Origin: Phycicoccus sp. Root101
Lineage (GTDB): Bacteria > Actinomycetota > Actinomycetes > Actinomycetales > Dermatophilaceae
Assembly: GCF_001426245.1 (NCBI RefSeq)
Contig: NZ_LMCM01000010.1
Span: forward strand, 415,830-479,829
Reading direction: 5' to 3'
DNA: 64,000 nt
Positions within the stretch are counted from its first letter, which is position 1; the number at the start of each line of letters is the position of its first letter. Of this stretch, positions 46,064-54,540 are shown one piece after another. The notes under the pieces are model-generated. The model saw nothing but the letters and a program-made list of their open reading frames with translations, made no database searches and was not told where the DNA came from. A program made the translations under genes and the position numbers.

Positions 46064-47089
46064 TCAGTTCTCCTTCGTCGTGGCGCCGGGTGCTCCGGCG
46101 GGACTGGTGTCGGCGGCGTCGCGCAGCGACCGTCCGGTCAGGGTGAGGAACACGTCGTCCAGGGTCGGGCGGTGCACCTCGATGGACTCCAGCGAGATGT
46201 CGGCGTCGTGCAGGTCGCGCAGCAGGCCGGGGACGGCCTTGCCGGCGCGCTGGACCCGTCCGCGGACGTGGTTGCCCTCGATCTCGACGCCCTGCAGCCC
46301 GTGCCGGGGTGCCTCGGCGATGGAGTCGAGGCGTTGGGCCGCCGCGGTGACCAGTTCGGCGTCGGAGACCTCGAGGTCGACCAGGTCACCGGCCACCTGG
46401 GCCTTGAGGTTGTCGGAGGTGTCGGCCGCCACGATCCTGCCGTGGTCGATGATGATGATCCGGTCGCTCAGGGCGTCGGCCTCGTCGAGGTAGTGCGTGG
46501 TGAGGAACACCGTGGCCCCTCGGCGGCGACGCAGGTCGGCGATGTGCTCCCAGAGGTTGGCCCGCGCCTGCGGGTCCAGGCCCGTGGTGGGCTCGTCGAG
46601 GAAGACGAGCGTGGGCTCGTGGATCAGGCCCATGACGATGTCGAGCCGCCGTCGCTGGCCACCGGACATGTTCTTGGGCATCCGGGTCCACAGGCCGTCG
46701 AGGTCGAGCTGGGTGAACAGCTCCTTGCCCCGCCGCTCGGCCTCGGCGCCCTTCATCCCGTAGAGCATCCCGTGGTCGACGACCTCGTCGCCCGCGCGTG
46801 CGCCGCTGAAGGCGCCGCCTGCCTGCGAGACGTAGCCGATGCTGCGCCGCACCTGCTCGGAGTCCTTGACCACGTCGTACCCCGCGACCGTCGCCGTGCC
46901 CTCGGTCGGCCGCAGCAGCGTGGTCAGCATGCGCAGCGTCGTGGTCTTGCCGGCGCCGTTCGGACCGAGGAAGCCGACGACCTCCCCCTCCGCGACGTCG
47001 AGGTCGACGCCGTCGACGGCGCGCACCTCGGTCTTCTTCTTGCCCTCCCGTGTCTGGAAGGTCTGCACGAGCCCCCGTGCGTGGATCAT
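46064..47089 (-). CDS. ABC transporter ATP-binding protein, DrrA-like
   Basis: Protein of 341 residues. Walker A is GPNGAGKTTTLRM, the signature is MSGGQRRRLDIVMG and Walker B is PTLVFLDEPTTGLDP, with the switch histidine in TTHYLDEAD. The C-terminal 100 residues (GDLVDLEVSDAELVTAAAQ, ISLESIEVHRPTLDDVFLTLTG) are the regulatory extension of DrrA-type ATPases. It forms an exporter with the next gene. A promoter with a palindrome in its spacer lies upstream and a PadR regulator is next to it. Confidence 0.94.
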   Translation of the reverse strand: MIHARGLVQTFQTREGKKKTEVRAVDGVDLDVAEGEVVGFLGPNGAGKTTTLRMLTTLLRPTEGTATVAGYDVVKDSEQVRRSIGYVSQAGGAFSGARAGDEVVDHGMLYGMKGAEAERRGKELFTQLDLDGLWTRMPKNMSGGQRRRLDIVMGLIHEPTLVFLDEPTTGLDPQARANLWEHIADLRRRRGATVFLTTHYLDEADALSDRIIIIDHGRIVAADTSDNLKAQVAGDLVDLEVSDAELVTAAAQRLDSIAEAPRHGLQGVEIEGNHVRGRVQRAGKAVPGLLRDLHDADISLESIEVHRPTLDDVFLTLTGRSLRDAADTSPAGAPGATTKEN

Positions 47090-47145
47090 CTGCCGCCCCC
47101 TTGATCTGTCGGCCGCGTGGGTCGGTGGTCCCGCGCGACCTGACC

Positions 47146-47174
47146 AGTGTTCAACATTGAATAGTGCCCGTCAA
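47146..47174 (-). promoter_or_regulatory. Promoter of the ABC exporter with a palindromic operator
   Basis: On the minus strand TTGACG (47174-47169) and AACACT (47151-47146) are exactly 17 bases apart. The spacer contains the palindrome TTCAATGTTGAA (47150-47161 region on the plus strand reads TTCAACATTGAA), overlapping the -10. It lies 56 bases before the exporter ATG and is a good candidate site for the adjacent PadR regulator. Confidence 0.65.
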
Positions 47175-47282
47175 CAGCGCTGCCCGCCCGGATCGCAGGA
47201 CGACCCGACCGCATGCGCCGCAACGTAGACCCCGGCACCGACAGGAACTCATCGCTGACGGGTGCGCAGAGAGGGTGGAGGC

Positions 47283-47930
47283 CTACTCGGCCAGCATCGC
47301 CCGGTAGCGCTCGCGGTCGGCCTGCATCTGCCAGCCGGGGTCGTCGGCGGCGGGCTGCCACCCCATCGGCTCCCCGGCATACGCGAAGTCGCCCGCCCGC
47401 ACCCGCCGGACGGTCTCGTCCAACCAGTCGTGCTGCGTGGCCGCGAGGCGGCTCCAGAGGTCCACCAGGGCGACGACGTGCGGTGGCAGGGAGTCGCCCG
47501 CTGCGGCTTGCGCGGCGTCGGCGGCCATCTTCTCGCGCATCGCGCCCAGGGTCGCGAGCCGCTTCTCGAGGTGGCCCAGGACGACTGGGCGGGGGACGAG
47601 CACGCTCATGCTCAGCGCGGTCTGGAGGCCGATCGAGTCGTAGGCGTCGACCGTCTCCAGGGCCTCCCCGAAGAGGCGGTCCAGCTCGGCGCGACCGGCC
47701 GGCGACACCGTGTAGACGGCGACGGTGCGCCCGCCGTCGACGAGGTCGTGGCGGACGAGGTGCTGCTGCTTGGTCAGGGTGGTGAGGGCGGAGTAGATGG
47801 AGCCGGGGTTGATGTGCGCCCACTGCTCGACGTCCCACGACAGCAGCTCGCGGCGGATCTGGTAGCCGTTGACCGGCTCGAAGAGGGCGACGGCGCCGAG
47901 CACCAGAAGCCGGGTCTGGGTGGCTGCCAT
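47283..47930 (-). CDS. PadR family transcriptional regulator
   Basis: Protein of 215 residues. The winged helix is LLVLGAVALFEPVNGYQIRR, HINPGSIYSALTTLTKQQHL and YTVSPAGRAELDRLF, followed by a helical C-terminal dimerisation domain (about 110-190). PadR proteins repress nearby transporters and detoxification genes and release on binding a drug or phenolic ligand. ATG 47930 has TACACT 6 nt upstream and no ribosome site. Immediately downstream on the same strand is the DrrAB-like exporter, its likely target. Confidence 0.92.
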   Translation of the reverse strand: MAATQTRLLVLGAVALFEPVNGYQIRRELLSWDVEQWAHINPGSIYSALTTLTKQQHLVRHDLVDGGRTVAVYTVSPAGRAELDRLFGEALETVDAYDSIGLQTALSMSVLVPRPVVLGHLEKRLATLGAMREKMAADAAQAAAGDSLPPHVVALVDLWSRLAATQHDWLDETVRRVRAGDFAYAGEPMGWQPAADDPGWQMQADRERYRAMLAE

Positions 47931-47936
47931 GCCCGC

Positions 47937-47942
47937 AGTGTA
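47937..47942 (-). promoter_or_regulatory. Probable leaderless -10 box of the PadR gene
   Basis: TACACT on the minus strand, 6 bases before the ATG at 47930. Confidence 0.5.
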
Positions 47943-47963
47943 GGAGTGCCGCATGATGGCCCC

Positions 47964-48791
47964 ATGCCCGAAGGCCACACCCTGTACCGCCTCGCCCGAG
48001 ACCTCGACGCCGCATACAGGGGAACGCAGCCCGAGGCGAGCAGCCCGCAGGGCAAGTTCGCCGCCGGTGCCGCCCTGCTGTCGGGCCGCACCTTCGTCCA
48101 CGCGACATCGTGGGGCAAGCACCTGTTCGTCGAGTTCGACGGTGACGCCTGGCTGCACGTCCACCTCGGGCTGATCGGGACGTTCACGATCGACGAGCAC
48201 GCCTACATCGGGGAGGTGCCGGTGGTCGGCCAGGTGCGCCTGCGCCTCGCGAACGACGCGCACGTCGCCGACCTGCGCGGCCCCAACCTGTGTGCCGTGA
48301 TCACCCCGGAGCAGGTCGAGTCGGTCACGGCCCGGCTCGGGCCGGACCCGTTGCGACCCGAGCCCGACCCGGAGCTGGCCTGGCGCAAGATCTCGCGCAG
48401 CGCCCGGTCGGTGGCCGAGCTGCTCATGGACCAGTCGGTGCTGGCCGGGGTCGGCAACGTCTACCGCAGCGAGGTCCTCTTCCGGCAGCGCATCGACCCG
48501 TTCCGGCCCGGGAAGGAGCTGCGCCGCTCGAGCTGGGACGCCATCTGGCTCGACCTGGTCGACCTGCTGCCGCTGGGGGTGGCGACGGGGAAGATCGTCA
48601 CGGTCGCGGAACAGGTCGAGCAGGTGCGCGCCGAGGTGGCAGCCGGCCGGGTCGACCCGCTCCAGACCCGGACCTCCTACGTGTACAAGCGGCAGGGTGA
48701 GCCGTGCCTGGTGTGCGGGTCGCGCATCCGGACCCGTGAGGTGGCGGGCCGCAACCTGTTCTGGTGCGGTCGCTGCCAGCGCCGCCGCTGA
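47964..48791 (+). CDS. nei: Fpg/Nei family DNA glycosylase (endonuclease VIII-like)
   Basis: Protein of 275 residues. It begins MPEGHTLYRLARDL, the Nei form of the catalytic N-terminus (Pro2 forms the Schiff base, Glu3 assists). The helix-two-turn-helix is LLMDQSVLAGVGNVYRSEVL, and the C-terminal zinc finger is CLVCGSRIRTREV...CGRC. It excises oxidised bases and nicks the abasic site. It diverges from the PadR gene. With the NHEJ genes 4 kb away it adds a second DNA-repair function to this block. Confidence 0.94.
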   Translation: MPEGHTLYRLARDLDAAYRGTQPEASSPQGKFAAGAALLSGRTFVHATSWGKHLFVEFDGDAWLHVHLGLIGTFTIDEHAYIGEVPVVGQVRLRLANDAHVADLRGPNLCAVITPEQVESVTARLGPDPLRPEPDPELAWRKISRSARSVAELLMDQSVLAGVGNVYRSEVLFRQRIDPFRPGKELRRSSWDAIWLDLVDLLPLGVATGKIVTVAEQVEQVRAEVAAGRVDPLQTRTSYVYKRQGEPCLVCGSRIRTREVAGRNLFWCGRCQRRR

Positions 48792-48803
48792 CCCTGCTCC
48801 GCG

Positions 48804-49337
48804 TCAGTCGAGGGCGTCGCAGACGTTCTCGGCGCTGCCGTGCCGGCCGAGGGTGAAGCTGCGCGTCCCGTCGGCGGCGAAGGTCACGCGGGTTCCCTTG
48901 CCCGACAGCACGAACAGCCCGGTCGCCGGGGTGCTCCCGGCAGGCAGCGTCGCCCCGAACGGCCCCTTGAGCGACGTGAGCGACGCGGGCGACCCGTCCG
49001 GGTTGTAGGCGAACACCGCCGTGGCGCTGAGGTCCCGGACGACCGATGCCCCGGTCGACAGGTTCGTGTAGCGCTCGACGAGGGTGCCGCGGAACAGCTG
49101 CTCCCTGGGCGTGCCGTCGGGGTATGTCGCCGTGGTGCGGTACTCCTCGTCGTCCTCGACGACGGAGATCCGCACGTCGAACGCGCACGTCGAGCGAGCT
49201 GCCGTGACGGTCACGTCGCTGGACCGGTATGGGGTCCAAGGACTTCCGGTCCCGCCCGCGGCAGCCGGGGTGCTCCCGGACCCGAGGACGGCGGTGGTCG
49301 CCAGCAGGGCGGCGGGGGTTGCGGCGAGTCGTCGCAT
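48804..49337 (-). CDS. Secreted protein of unknown function
   Basis: Protein of 177 residues with a Sec signal peptide (LAATPAALLATTAVLGSG, cleavage near PAAAGG) and a mature domain rich in Thr, Ser and Gly, probably all-beta. Two cysteines (STCAFDVRI and ENVCDALD) could form a disulfide. The middle TATYPDGTPREQLFRGTLVERYTNLSTG reads like a repeated beta-sandwich. ATG 49337 has AGGAG upstream. It shares a divergent promoter and palindrome with the CGNR regulator. Confidence 0.78.
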   Translation of the reverse strand: MRRLAATPAALLATTAVLGSGSTPAAAGGTGSPWTPYRSSDVTVTAARSTCAFDVRISVVEDDEEYRTTATYPDGTPREQLFRGTLVERYTNLSTGASVVRDLSATAVFAYNPDGSPASLTSLKGPFGATLPAGSTPATGLFVLSGKGTRVTFAADGTRSFTLGRHGSAENVCDALD

Positions 49338-49346
49338 GATCGTCTC

Positions 49347-49376
49347 CTAACCAGATAACATGCTTTGAATGGTTAG
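49347..49376. promoter_or_regulatory. Palindromic operator and overlapping divergent promoters
   Basis: CTAACCA (49347-49353) and TGGTTAG (49370-49376) are exact complements 16 bases apart. The right arm includes the ATG of the CGNR gene. TAACAT (49356-49361) is 7 bases before that ATG, and TTATCT on the minus strand overlaps it, so the -10 boxes of both genes lie inside the palindrome. Confidence 0.65.
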
Positions 49377-50007
49377 CAGTCAAGCGGTGACCTCCGCCGA
49401 GGTCAAGGGCGGCCACTGGTTCGTGGTGGACGGACTCGCCATGCCCAGGGCCGTCGGCGGACACCCCGGGCTCGACTTCGTCAACACGCTGGCCGGGTGG
49501 GCGGAGGCGGAGCCCAGCGACTACCTGAAGACCTACGACCACCTCGCTGTCTGGGCGTCGGTGTCAGGGCTCCTCGAGGCGGACGCGGCTGCGGCGCTGC
49601 GTCGTCGGGCGGCCAGCCGGAAGGCCGAGGGCGACGCGATCCTCAAGGACGCCAAGCGATTTCGCGCCGACCTGCGCGCACTGGTCCTCGACCCGGCGGA
49701 CGGTCGTGCTCTGCGCCGTGTCAACTGCGTGGTCGGCAGGGCCGCCGCCCGGGCCGAGCTGGTTCCCGGCCCGGGACCGGCACCACGGTGGTCCGTCGGG
49801 GGCGGGCTCGAGCGCCCCCTCTTGGCGGTCGCGTGGGCCGCGTCGGAGCTCCTCACCCAGGAGGACCTGTCAGCCGTCGGCGCCTGCCCGGGGGACGGTT
49901 GTGGATGGGTCTTCCTCGACCCGAGGGGTCGTCGGCGGTGGTGCAGCATGCAGTGGTGCGGCAACCGCTCCAAGGTCCGCGCCCACGCCGAACGCCACCG
50001 CGCCTGA
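49369..50007 (+). CDS. CGNR zinc finger (ABATE domain) transcriptional regulator
   Basis: Protein of 212 residues. The N-terminal ABATE domain has GGHPGLDFVNTLAGW and a helical middle; the C-terminal zinc finger is CPGDGCGWVFLDPRGRRRWCSMQWCGNRSKVRAH, split here as CGWVFLD, WCSMQWCGNRSKV. The CGNR motif names the family, which is thought to bind DNA. The start codon lies within an inverted repeat and follows a TAACAT box, suggesting a leaderless and self-regulated gene. It is divergent from a secreted protein gene. Confidence 0.9.
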   Translation: MVSSQAVTSAEVKGGHWFVVDGLAMPRAVGGHPGLDFVNTLAGWAEAEPSDYLKTYDHLAVWASVSGLLEADAAAALRRRAASRKAEGDAILKDAKRFRADLRALVLDPADGRALRRVNCVVGRAAARAELVPGPGPAPRWSVGGGLERPLLAVAWAASELLTQEDLSAVGACPGDGCGWVFLDPRGRRRWCSMQWCGNRSKVRAHAERHRA

Positions 50008-50128
50008 GCCCCCACTCCGCCTGCCCGGCGCGCGAACCACCCGTAATCGCCGGAAAGCCGCCAGATGTGGGTGTTCAGGACCCCATCACAGGAGTACAAG
50101 GGACACACGGCGTCACTGGGGAGGCACC

Positions 50129-51391
50129 ATGCAGGGCACACGAGTCCGTGGTCGGGTGGCGGTGACAGGGCTGCTGGCCGTCACCGTCGCGGCGTGTTCT
50201 GGGGCGCCGGTCGACCCGGGTCCAGCCACCTCGGCAGGGTCCACGACCACGACAGCGCCGACCACCACGACGGTGCCAACCACCACCACACCGGTGTCCA
50301 CGCCCACGTCCACGACCAGCGCCGAGAGTGCCGGCCCCGTCGACTGGGCGAAGCTCGTCGCCGATGCCCGGCCCGGCGTGGTCCGGCTCGAGGTCGCCTC
50401 GTGCGATGCGCGGTGGATGGGGACCGGCTTCGTGGTCGGGCCGCACCAGATCATGACGGCGGCCCACGTGGCGATCGACGCGCAGACCGTCAGCGTGCAG
50501 GGCGACGGCTTCAACACGACCGCCGACGTGGTGGCCCTGGACCGCGGTTCGGACTCAGCCCTCCTCTGGTCGCCCGAGGACCTCCAGCATCCGCTGAAGC
50601 TCGCACCGGTCGCGCCGCAGCTGGCCGCCCCGGTCGCGTTGCTGGGATTTCCGCAGGCCGTGAGCGACCTGCGCGTCACGCAAGGGATCGTCAGCGGGCT
50701 GCAGGCGTCAGCCGACTACTCCGACGTCGACATCCACCTGGCCGGACTCATCGCCACCGATGCCGCGATCAACGGCGGCAACAGTGGCGGTCCGGCGCTG
50801 GGCCGTGACGGGTCTGTCATCGGCCTCGTCACCGGCAAGCAGGTCTGGAACGTCGAGGACGATCCCGTTGAGGGCACCGGGTTCCTGGTGCCCGCGGCGC
50901 AGCTCGCCCCCCACCTGCGCGAATGGCGTGACCTGACGCCCCCGGACGGTGGACGCGGATGTGACGGTGACAACCAGGCCCCCGAGGCGCAGGGCTCCAT
51001 CCTCGAGGTCGAGGTGGTGCCCGACTCCGCCGAGGCCGGGGATGTCGCGCGCTCCCTCGTGCTGCACGGCGAGAGCATCAACCACGGCGACTACGAGATC
51101 GCCTGGGGGCTGTTCACCCCCCGCCTGAAGCGTGACCTCGGAAGCCTGAGCACCTGGGAGTCCGGGCTGGGGTCGTCGTACTGGACCAACCTGACCGTGG
51201 GATCGGTCGAGGTCTCCGGTGACGAAGCCGTCGTCGAAGCAGCCCTGCGGACCGAGCAGGATGCCAAGGACGGGTACCGCGGCCAGACCTGCTCGATCTA
51301 CTCGCTCACCTACTCGATGAAAAGGGACGGAGCGGCTTGGCTGATCGACCACGCGAAGAATGCCCAGGGTTCCCCACGCGCCTGCCCCTGA
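50129..51391 (+). CDS. Trypsin-like serine protease lipoprotein
   Basis: Protein of 420 residues. It has a lipoprotein signal (LLAVTVAACSGAP), a Thr-rich linker (about 35-70) and a trypsin-like fold with all three catalytic residues: His in MTAAHVA, Asp in DRGSDSALL and Ser in NGGNSGGPAL. The C-terminal 120 residues (VVPDSAEAGDVARSLVLHGES onward) form a separate domain that may be NTF2-like. It is probably anchored outside the membrane. ATG 50129 has GGGGAGG upstream. It converges with the VWA operon, whose first gene encodes another trypsin-like protease. Confidence 0.88.
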   Translation: MQGTRVRGRVAVTGLLAVTVAACSGAPVDPGPATSAGSTTTTAPTTTTVPTTTTPVSTPTSTTSAESAGPVDWAKLVADARPGVVRLEVASCDARWMGTGFVVGPHQIMTAAHVAIDAQTVSVQGDGFNTTADVVALDRGSDSALLWSPEDLQHPLKLAPVAPQLAAPVALLGFPQAVSDLRVTQGIVSGLQASADYSDVDIHLAGLIATDAAINGGNSGGPALGRDGSVIGLVTGKQVWNVEDDPVEGTGFLVPAAQLAPHLREWRDLTPPDGGRGCDGDNQAPEAQGSILEVEVVPDSAEAGDVARSLVLHGESINHGDYEIAWGLFTPRLKRDLGSLSTWESGLGSSYWTNLTVGSVEVSGDEAVVEAALRTEQDAKDGYRGQTCSIYSLTYSMKRDGAAWLIDHAKNAQGSPRACP

Positions 51392-51397
51392 CGTCGG

Positions 51398-52513
51398 TCA
51401 GCTGGGGTTGGACCGCCAGCGGCTGCCGAGCCACAGACCGCCGAGGAGCAGCACTGCGGCCATCGCCGCGAACGCGACGCTCACGTCGACCGACTGCTCC
51501 TGGGTGACCACGTGCTTGGGCAGGTCCGCCAGCACCCCCTGGAGCTGGTCCGCGTCGCTGGCGGTGAAGTACTCGCCGCCCGTCGTCGAGGCCACGGCGC
51601 GCAGGGCGTCCTCGTCGACGACGAGGAAGTTGCGCCCTCCGGGACCGATGCCGCTCAGCCCCTGTCCGGGCCCGTCGTACAGCCCGCCACCGAGCTGTTC
51701 GCGGGTGCAGACCATCTGCGTGGGCTCGGTCGTGCCGAACCCGATGGGGTAGACGCGCACCCCGCGGGCGGCGGCCTGGGCCGCTGCCTCCTCGGGGGTG
51801 ACCCCGCGGGTGTTCGCCCCGTCGGTGAGCAGCACGACGATCTCGGGCGCGGTCTGCGCCGCCTTCGGGGTGGGGGTCGTCGGGTTGCCGGGGGTCCCGG
51901 GCTGTCCGGGCAGCCCGCCGGGAACCCCCGGCACCTGGCCGCCCGCGCTGGTGTCTGCGGGGGCGACCTGGGGGTTGATCTCGGCGATGGCGTCGATGGA
52001 CTTCAGGATGGCGGCGCCGATGGTGGTGCCGCGTCCGGTGGTGAGGCCGTCGACGGCCTTCGTGAGCTGGTCGTGGTCGGTCGTCGGTGCGACCGCGACC
52101 TGCGCGAACCCGGAGAACACCACGAGCCCGATCCGGGTGCGGTCGTCCTGCTTGTCGATGAAGGAGCGCACCGCGTCCTGGGCTGCCGCCAGCCGGTTGG
52201 GGGTGACGTCGGTGGCGCACATCGACCCTGACACGTCGACGGCGAGGATCACCGCGGAGGAGGAGATGGGCACCTCGGCGCGCACCTGCGGCCGGGCGGC
52301 GGCCGTGCCGAGGGCCGCGAGCGCGGCGAGGACGAGGGCGATGGGCACGTGCCGACGCCACATCCGCTGCCTGGGCAGCGCCGCGCGGATCAGCGCGACG
52401 CTCGAGAAGGCGACCGCCTGCCGACGACGTCGGCGCAGCTGCCACAGGTAGAGGCCGACGAGCAGCGGCACGGTCACGAGCGCGACGAGTGCGTAGGGGA
52501 TCGCGAACGACAT
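51398..52513 (-). CDS. VWA domain membrane protein (BatA-like), second of pair
   Basis: Protein of 371 residues. Two N-terminal helices (YALVALVTVPLLVGLYLW and IALVLAALAALGTAAA) flank an Arg-rich loop, then a von Willebrand A domain with the metal-ion site DVSGSM and LLTDGANTRG, and a last helix (FAAMAAVLLLGGLWLG). A Gly/Pro/Thr-rich insert (about 205-240) interrupts the VWA fold. It is the last gene of the MoxR operon, adjacent to the first VWA gene with no gap. Confidence 0.92.
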   Translation of the reverse strand: MSFAIPYALVALVTVPLLVGLYLWQLRRRRRQAVAFSSVALIRAALPRQRMWRRHVPIALVLAALAALGTAAARPQVRAEVPISSSAVILAVDVSGSMCATDVTPNRLAAAQDAVRSFIDKQDDRTRIGLVVFSGFAQVAVAPTTDHDQLTKAVDGLTTGRGTTIGAAILKSIDAIAEINPQVAPADTSAGGQVPGVPGGLPGQPGTPGNPTTPTPKAAQTAPEIVVLLTDGANTRGVTPEEAAAQAAARGVRVYPIGFGTTEPTQMVCTREQLGGGLYDGPGQGLSGIGPGGRNFLVVDEDALRAVASTTGGEYFTASDADQLQGVLADLPKHVVTQEQSVDVSVAFAAMAAVLLLGGLWLGSRWRSNPS

Positions 52514-53557
52514 CTAGACCACCCGTCCTGAACGGAGCACCGACACGGCCGCGCCGAGCAGCAGCAGGATCGCCGCCGCCGTGGCGAACCACGACGTCAC
52601 CTCGCGCTCCTGGGTGCGCGCGGTCCACGCCAGGTCGATGGAGCTGTAGACCTTCGAGAGGGAGGCGGCGTCGTCGGCGGCGTAGTAGGCGCCGTCCGTG
52701 GTCTCGGAGATCTTGCGCAGCGATGCCTCGTCCAGCGCCGTGGAGATCTGGAACCCGTCCACCTGCAGGACCGTGCCCCGGGTGCTGCCCACGCCGATCG
52801 TGTAGATCTTCACGCCGGCGCTCGAGGCGAGGTCGGCGATCTCGAGGGGGTCGGGATCGGTGGTGTTCTCGCCGTCCGAGAGCAGCACGATGGCCGCGGA
52901 GCCGTAGTAGCCGATGTCGGCGTCGTCCCCGGCTCCGGGCGTGGCCCCCACCTCGATCGGCTTGCCTGCGATGGCGCTGAGCGAGGACACGATGCCCCGG
53001 CCCACCGCGGTGGCGCCCTGCGGCGTGAGGCGGTCGATCGCCGCGAGCACCTCGGTGCGGTCCTCGGTCGGCTGCTGGGAGACCAGGGCGCTGTCGCCGA
53101 AGGCGACCACCCCGATGCGGATCGTCGACGGCTGGCGCTCGACGAACTTCCGCGCGGCGGCCTTGGCGGCGTCGAGCCGGGTGGGGGAGATGTCCTTGGC
53201 CGCCATGCTGGTCGAGATGTCGAAGGCCAGCATGACCGTCCCCTCCCGCCGGGGCTCGGCCACGGTGGCGGTGGGCCGGGCCAGCGAGACCAGCAGGACC
53301 GTGAGCGCTGCCAGCATGAGGGCCGGGGCCAGGTGCCGCCGGCGGTCGCGGCGCCGCCCCGGGGAACCGGCTGCGCCCCATACCTGTCCCGGCCCGGCTG
53401 CGCCGGCCTCGGTCGGTATGCCGCCCACGGGCACCAGCCCCATCGCGGCCAGCTCGTCGCGCCGTGCGTCATGACGGCGCTGCTGCGCCCGGTAGGCGAC
53501 CACGAGCGCGGGCACCGCGAACAGGCCCAGCAGCATCCACGGCCAGGTGAAGCTCAT
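52514..53557 (-). CDS. VWA domain membrane protein (BatA-like), first of pair
   Basis: Protein of 347 residues with the same plan: an N-terminal helix (WMLLGLFAVPALVVAY), a second helix before the domain (LAPALMLAALTVLLVSLA), a VWA domain with DISTSM and VLLSDGENTT, and a C-terminal helix (FATAAAILLLLGAAVSVL). The two VWA proteins are likely paralogues acting together with MoxR and DUF58 as an envelope-associated chaperone system. ATG 53557 overlaps the DUF58 stop by 4 nt. Confidence 0.93.
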   Translation of the reverse strand: MSFTWPWMLLGLFAVPALVVAYRAQQRRHDARRDELAAMGLVPVGGIPTEAGAAGPGQVWGAAGSPGRRRDRRRHLAPALMLAALTVLLVSLARPTATVAEPRREGTVMLAFDISTSMAAKDISPTRLDAAKAAARKFVERQPSTIRIGVVAFGDSALVSQQPTEDRTEVLAAIDRLTPQGATAVGRGIVSSLSAIAGKPIEVGATPGAGDDADIGYYGSAAIVLLSDGENTTDPDPLEIADLASSAGVKIYTIGVGSTRGTVLQVDGFQISTALDEASLRKISETTDGAYYAADDAASLSKVYSSIDLAWTARTQEREVTSWFATAAAILLLLGAAVSVLRSGRVV

Positions 53558-54540
53558 CGGCCCTGGCTCCTGCGCAGGGCGGAGATCCGGGCCAGGGCCC
53601 GGACCAGGTCGTCGTCGGTGGCGACGGTGTGGATCATGGTGCCGGCCTTGCGGGCGGCGGCCTGGAGGGACTCCTGGCGTTCTGCGGCCAGGACCCCCAG
53701 GCGCTCGCGGAAGACCGGGTCGTCGGTGTCGACGAAGATCTGCTCTCCCGTCTCGGAGTCCTCGACGTAGACCATCCCCACCGCCGGCAGCTCGGACTCG
53801 CGCGGGTCGACGACCTGGATGGCGACGACGTCGTGCCGTCGGGCCAGCAGCGACAGGTGCTTCTCCCACCCCGGCTGGGTGATGAAGTCGGAGACGATGA
53901 CCAGCAGCGAACGTCGACGCGCCAGGCCGAGGGCGGCGCGCAGCAGCGCCGACAGGTCGGTGGTCCCGGGGGTGGCCGGTTCCTCCGTGTGGGACCGGCC
54001 CCAGCGGCGGCCGGTGCGACCGGTGCGTGAGACGGGCGCGGCCGGCGGTGGGCGCAGCAGGGCCTGGGCGATCCGCAGGACCTGGTTGCGTCCCTGGCCG
54101 GGAGGGATGGTCTCGATGGTCCCGTCGAACAGGGCCGCGCCGATCCGGTTGCCGCCGCGGGACAGGACGTGGGCCAAGGTGGTGGCGACCTCGGCGAGCA
54201 CGAGCGACTTCTGCCGGTCGACGGGGCCGAACCCCATGGACGCGGTGCGGTCGAGCAGCAGCCAGCAGGTGACCTCGCGGTCCTCGATGTACTCGCGCAC
54301 GTACGGGGTGTCCATCCGCGCGGTGACGTTCCAGTCGATGTGGCGCAGGTCGTCGCCGGGGGCGTACTCCCGAAGATCGGTGAAGTCGACACCGGACCCG
54401 CGGAACAGCGTGCGGTAGTCGCCCTGCAACCGGCCGTCGAGCCGGCGGATGACGCGCCACTCCAACCGCCGCAGCAGTCGCTCGGCGGTGAGCGGGGAGG
54501 CCGTGGCCCCCGGCTCGGTCAGCGTGGCCCGGCGGTCCAC
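53554..54540 (-). CDS. DUF58 domain protein
   Basis: Protein of 328 residues. The DUF58 signature is YRTLFRGSGVDFTDLREYAPGDDLRHIDWNVTAR split around the conserved Arg/Asp residues, followed by a VWA-like fold (CWLLLDRTASMGFG, SLLVIVSDFITQPGWEK). DUF58 proteins accompany MoxR ATPases and VWA proteins. GTG 54540 has GAGG upstream and overlaps the MoxR stop by 22 nt. Longer frames upstream are shadows of MoxR. Confidence 0.93.
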   Translation of the reverse strand: MDRRATLTEPGATASPLTAERLLRRLEWRVIRRLDGRLQGDYRTLFRGSGVDFTDLREYAPGDDLRHIDWNVTARMDTPYVREYIEDREVTCWLLLDRTASMGFGPVDRQKSLVLAEVATTLAHVLSRGGNRIGAALFDGTIETIPPGQGRNQVLRIAQALLRPPPAAPVSRTGRTGRRWGRSHTEEPATPGTTDLSALLRAALGLARRRSLLVIVSDFITQPGWEKHLSLLARRHDVVAIQVVDPRESELPAVGMVYVEDSETGEQIFVDTDDPVFRERLGVLAAERQESLQAAARKAGTMIHTVATDDDLVRALARISALRRSQGR

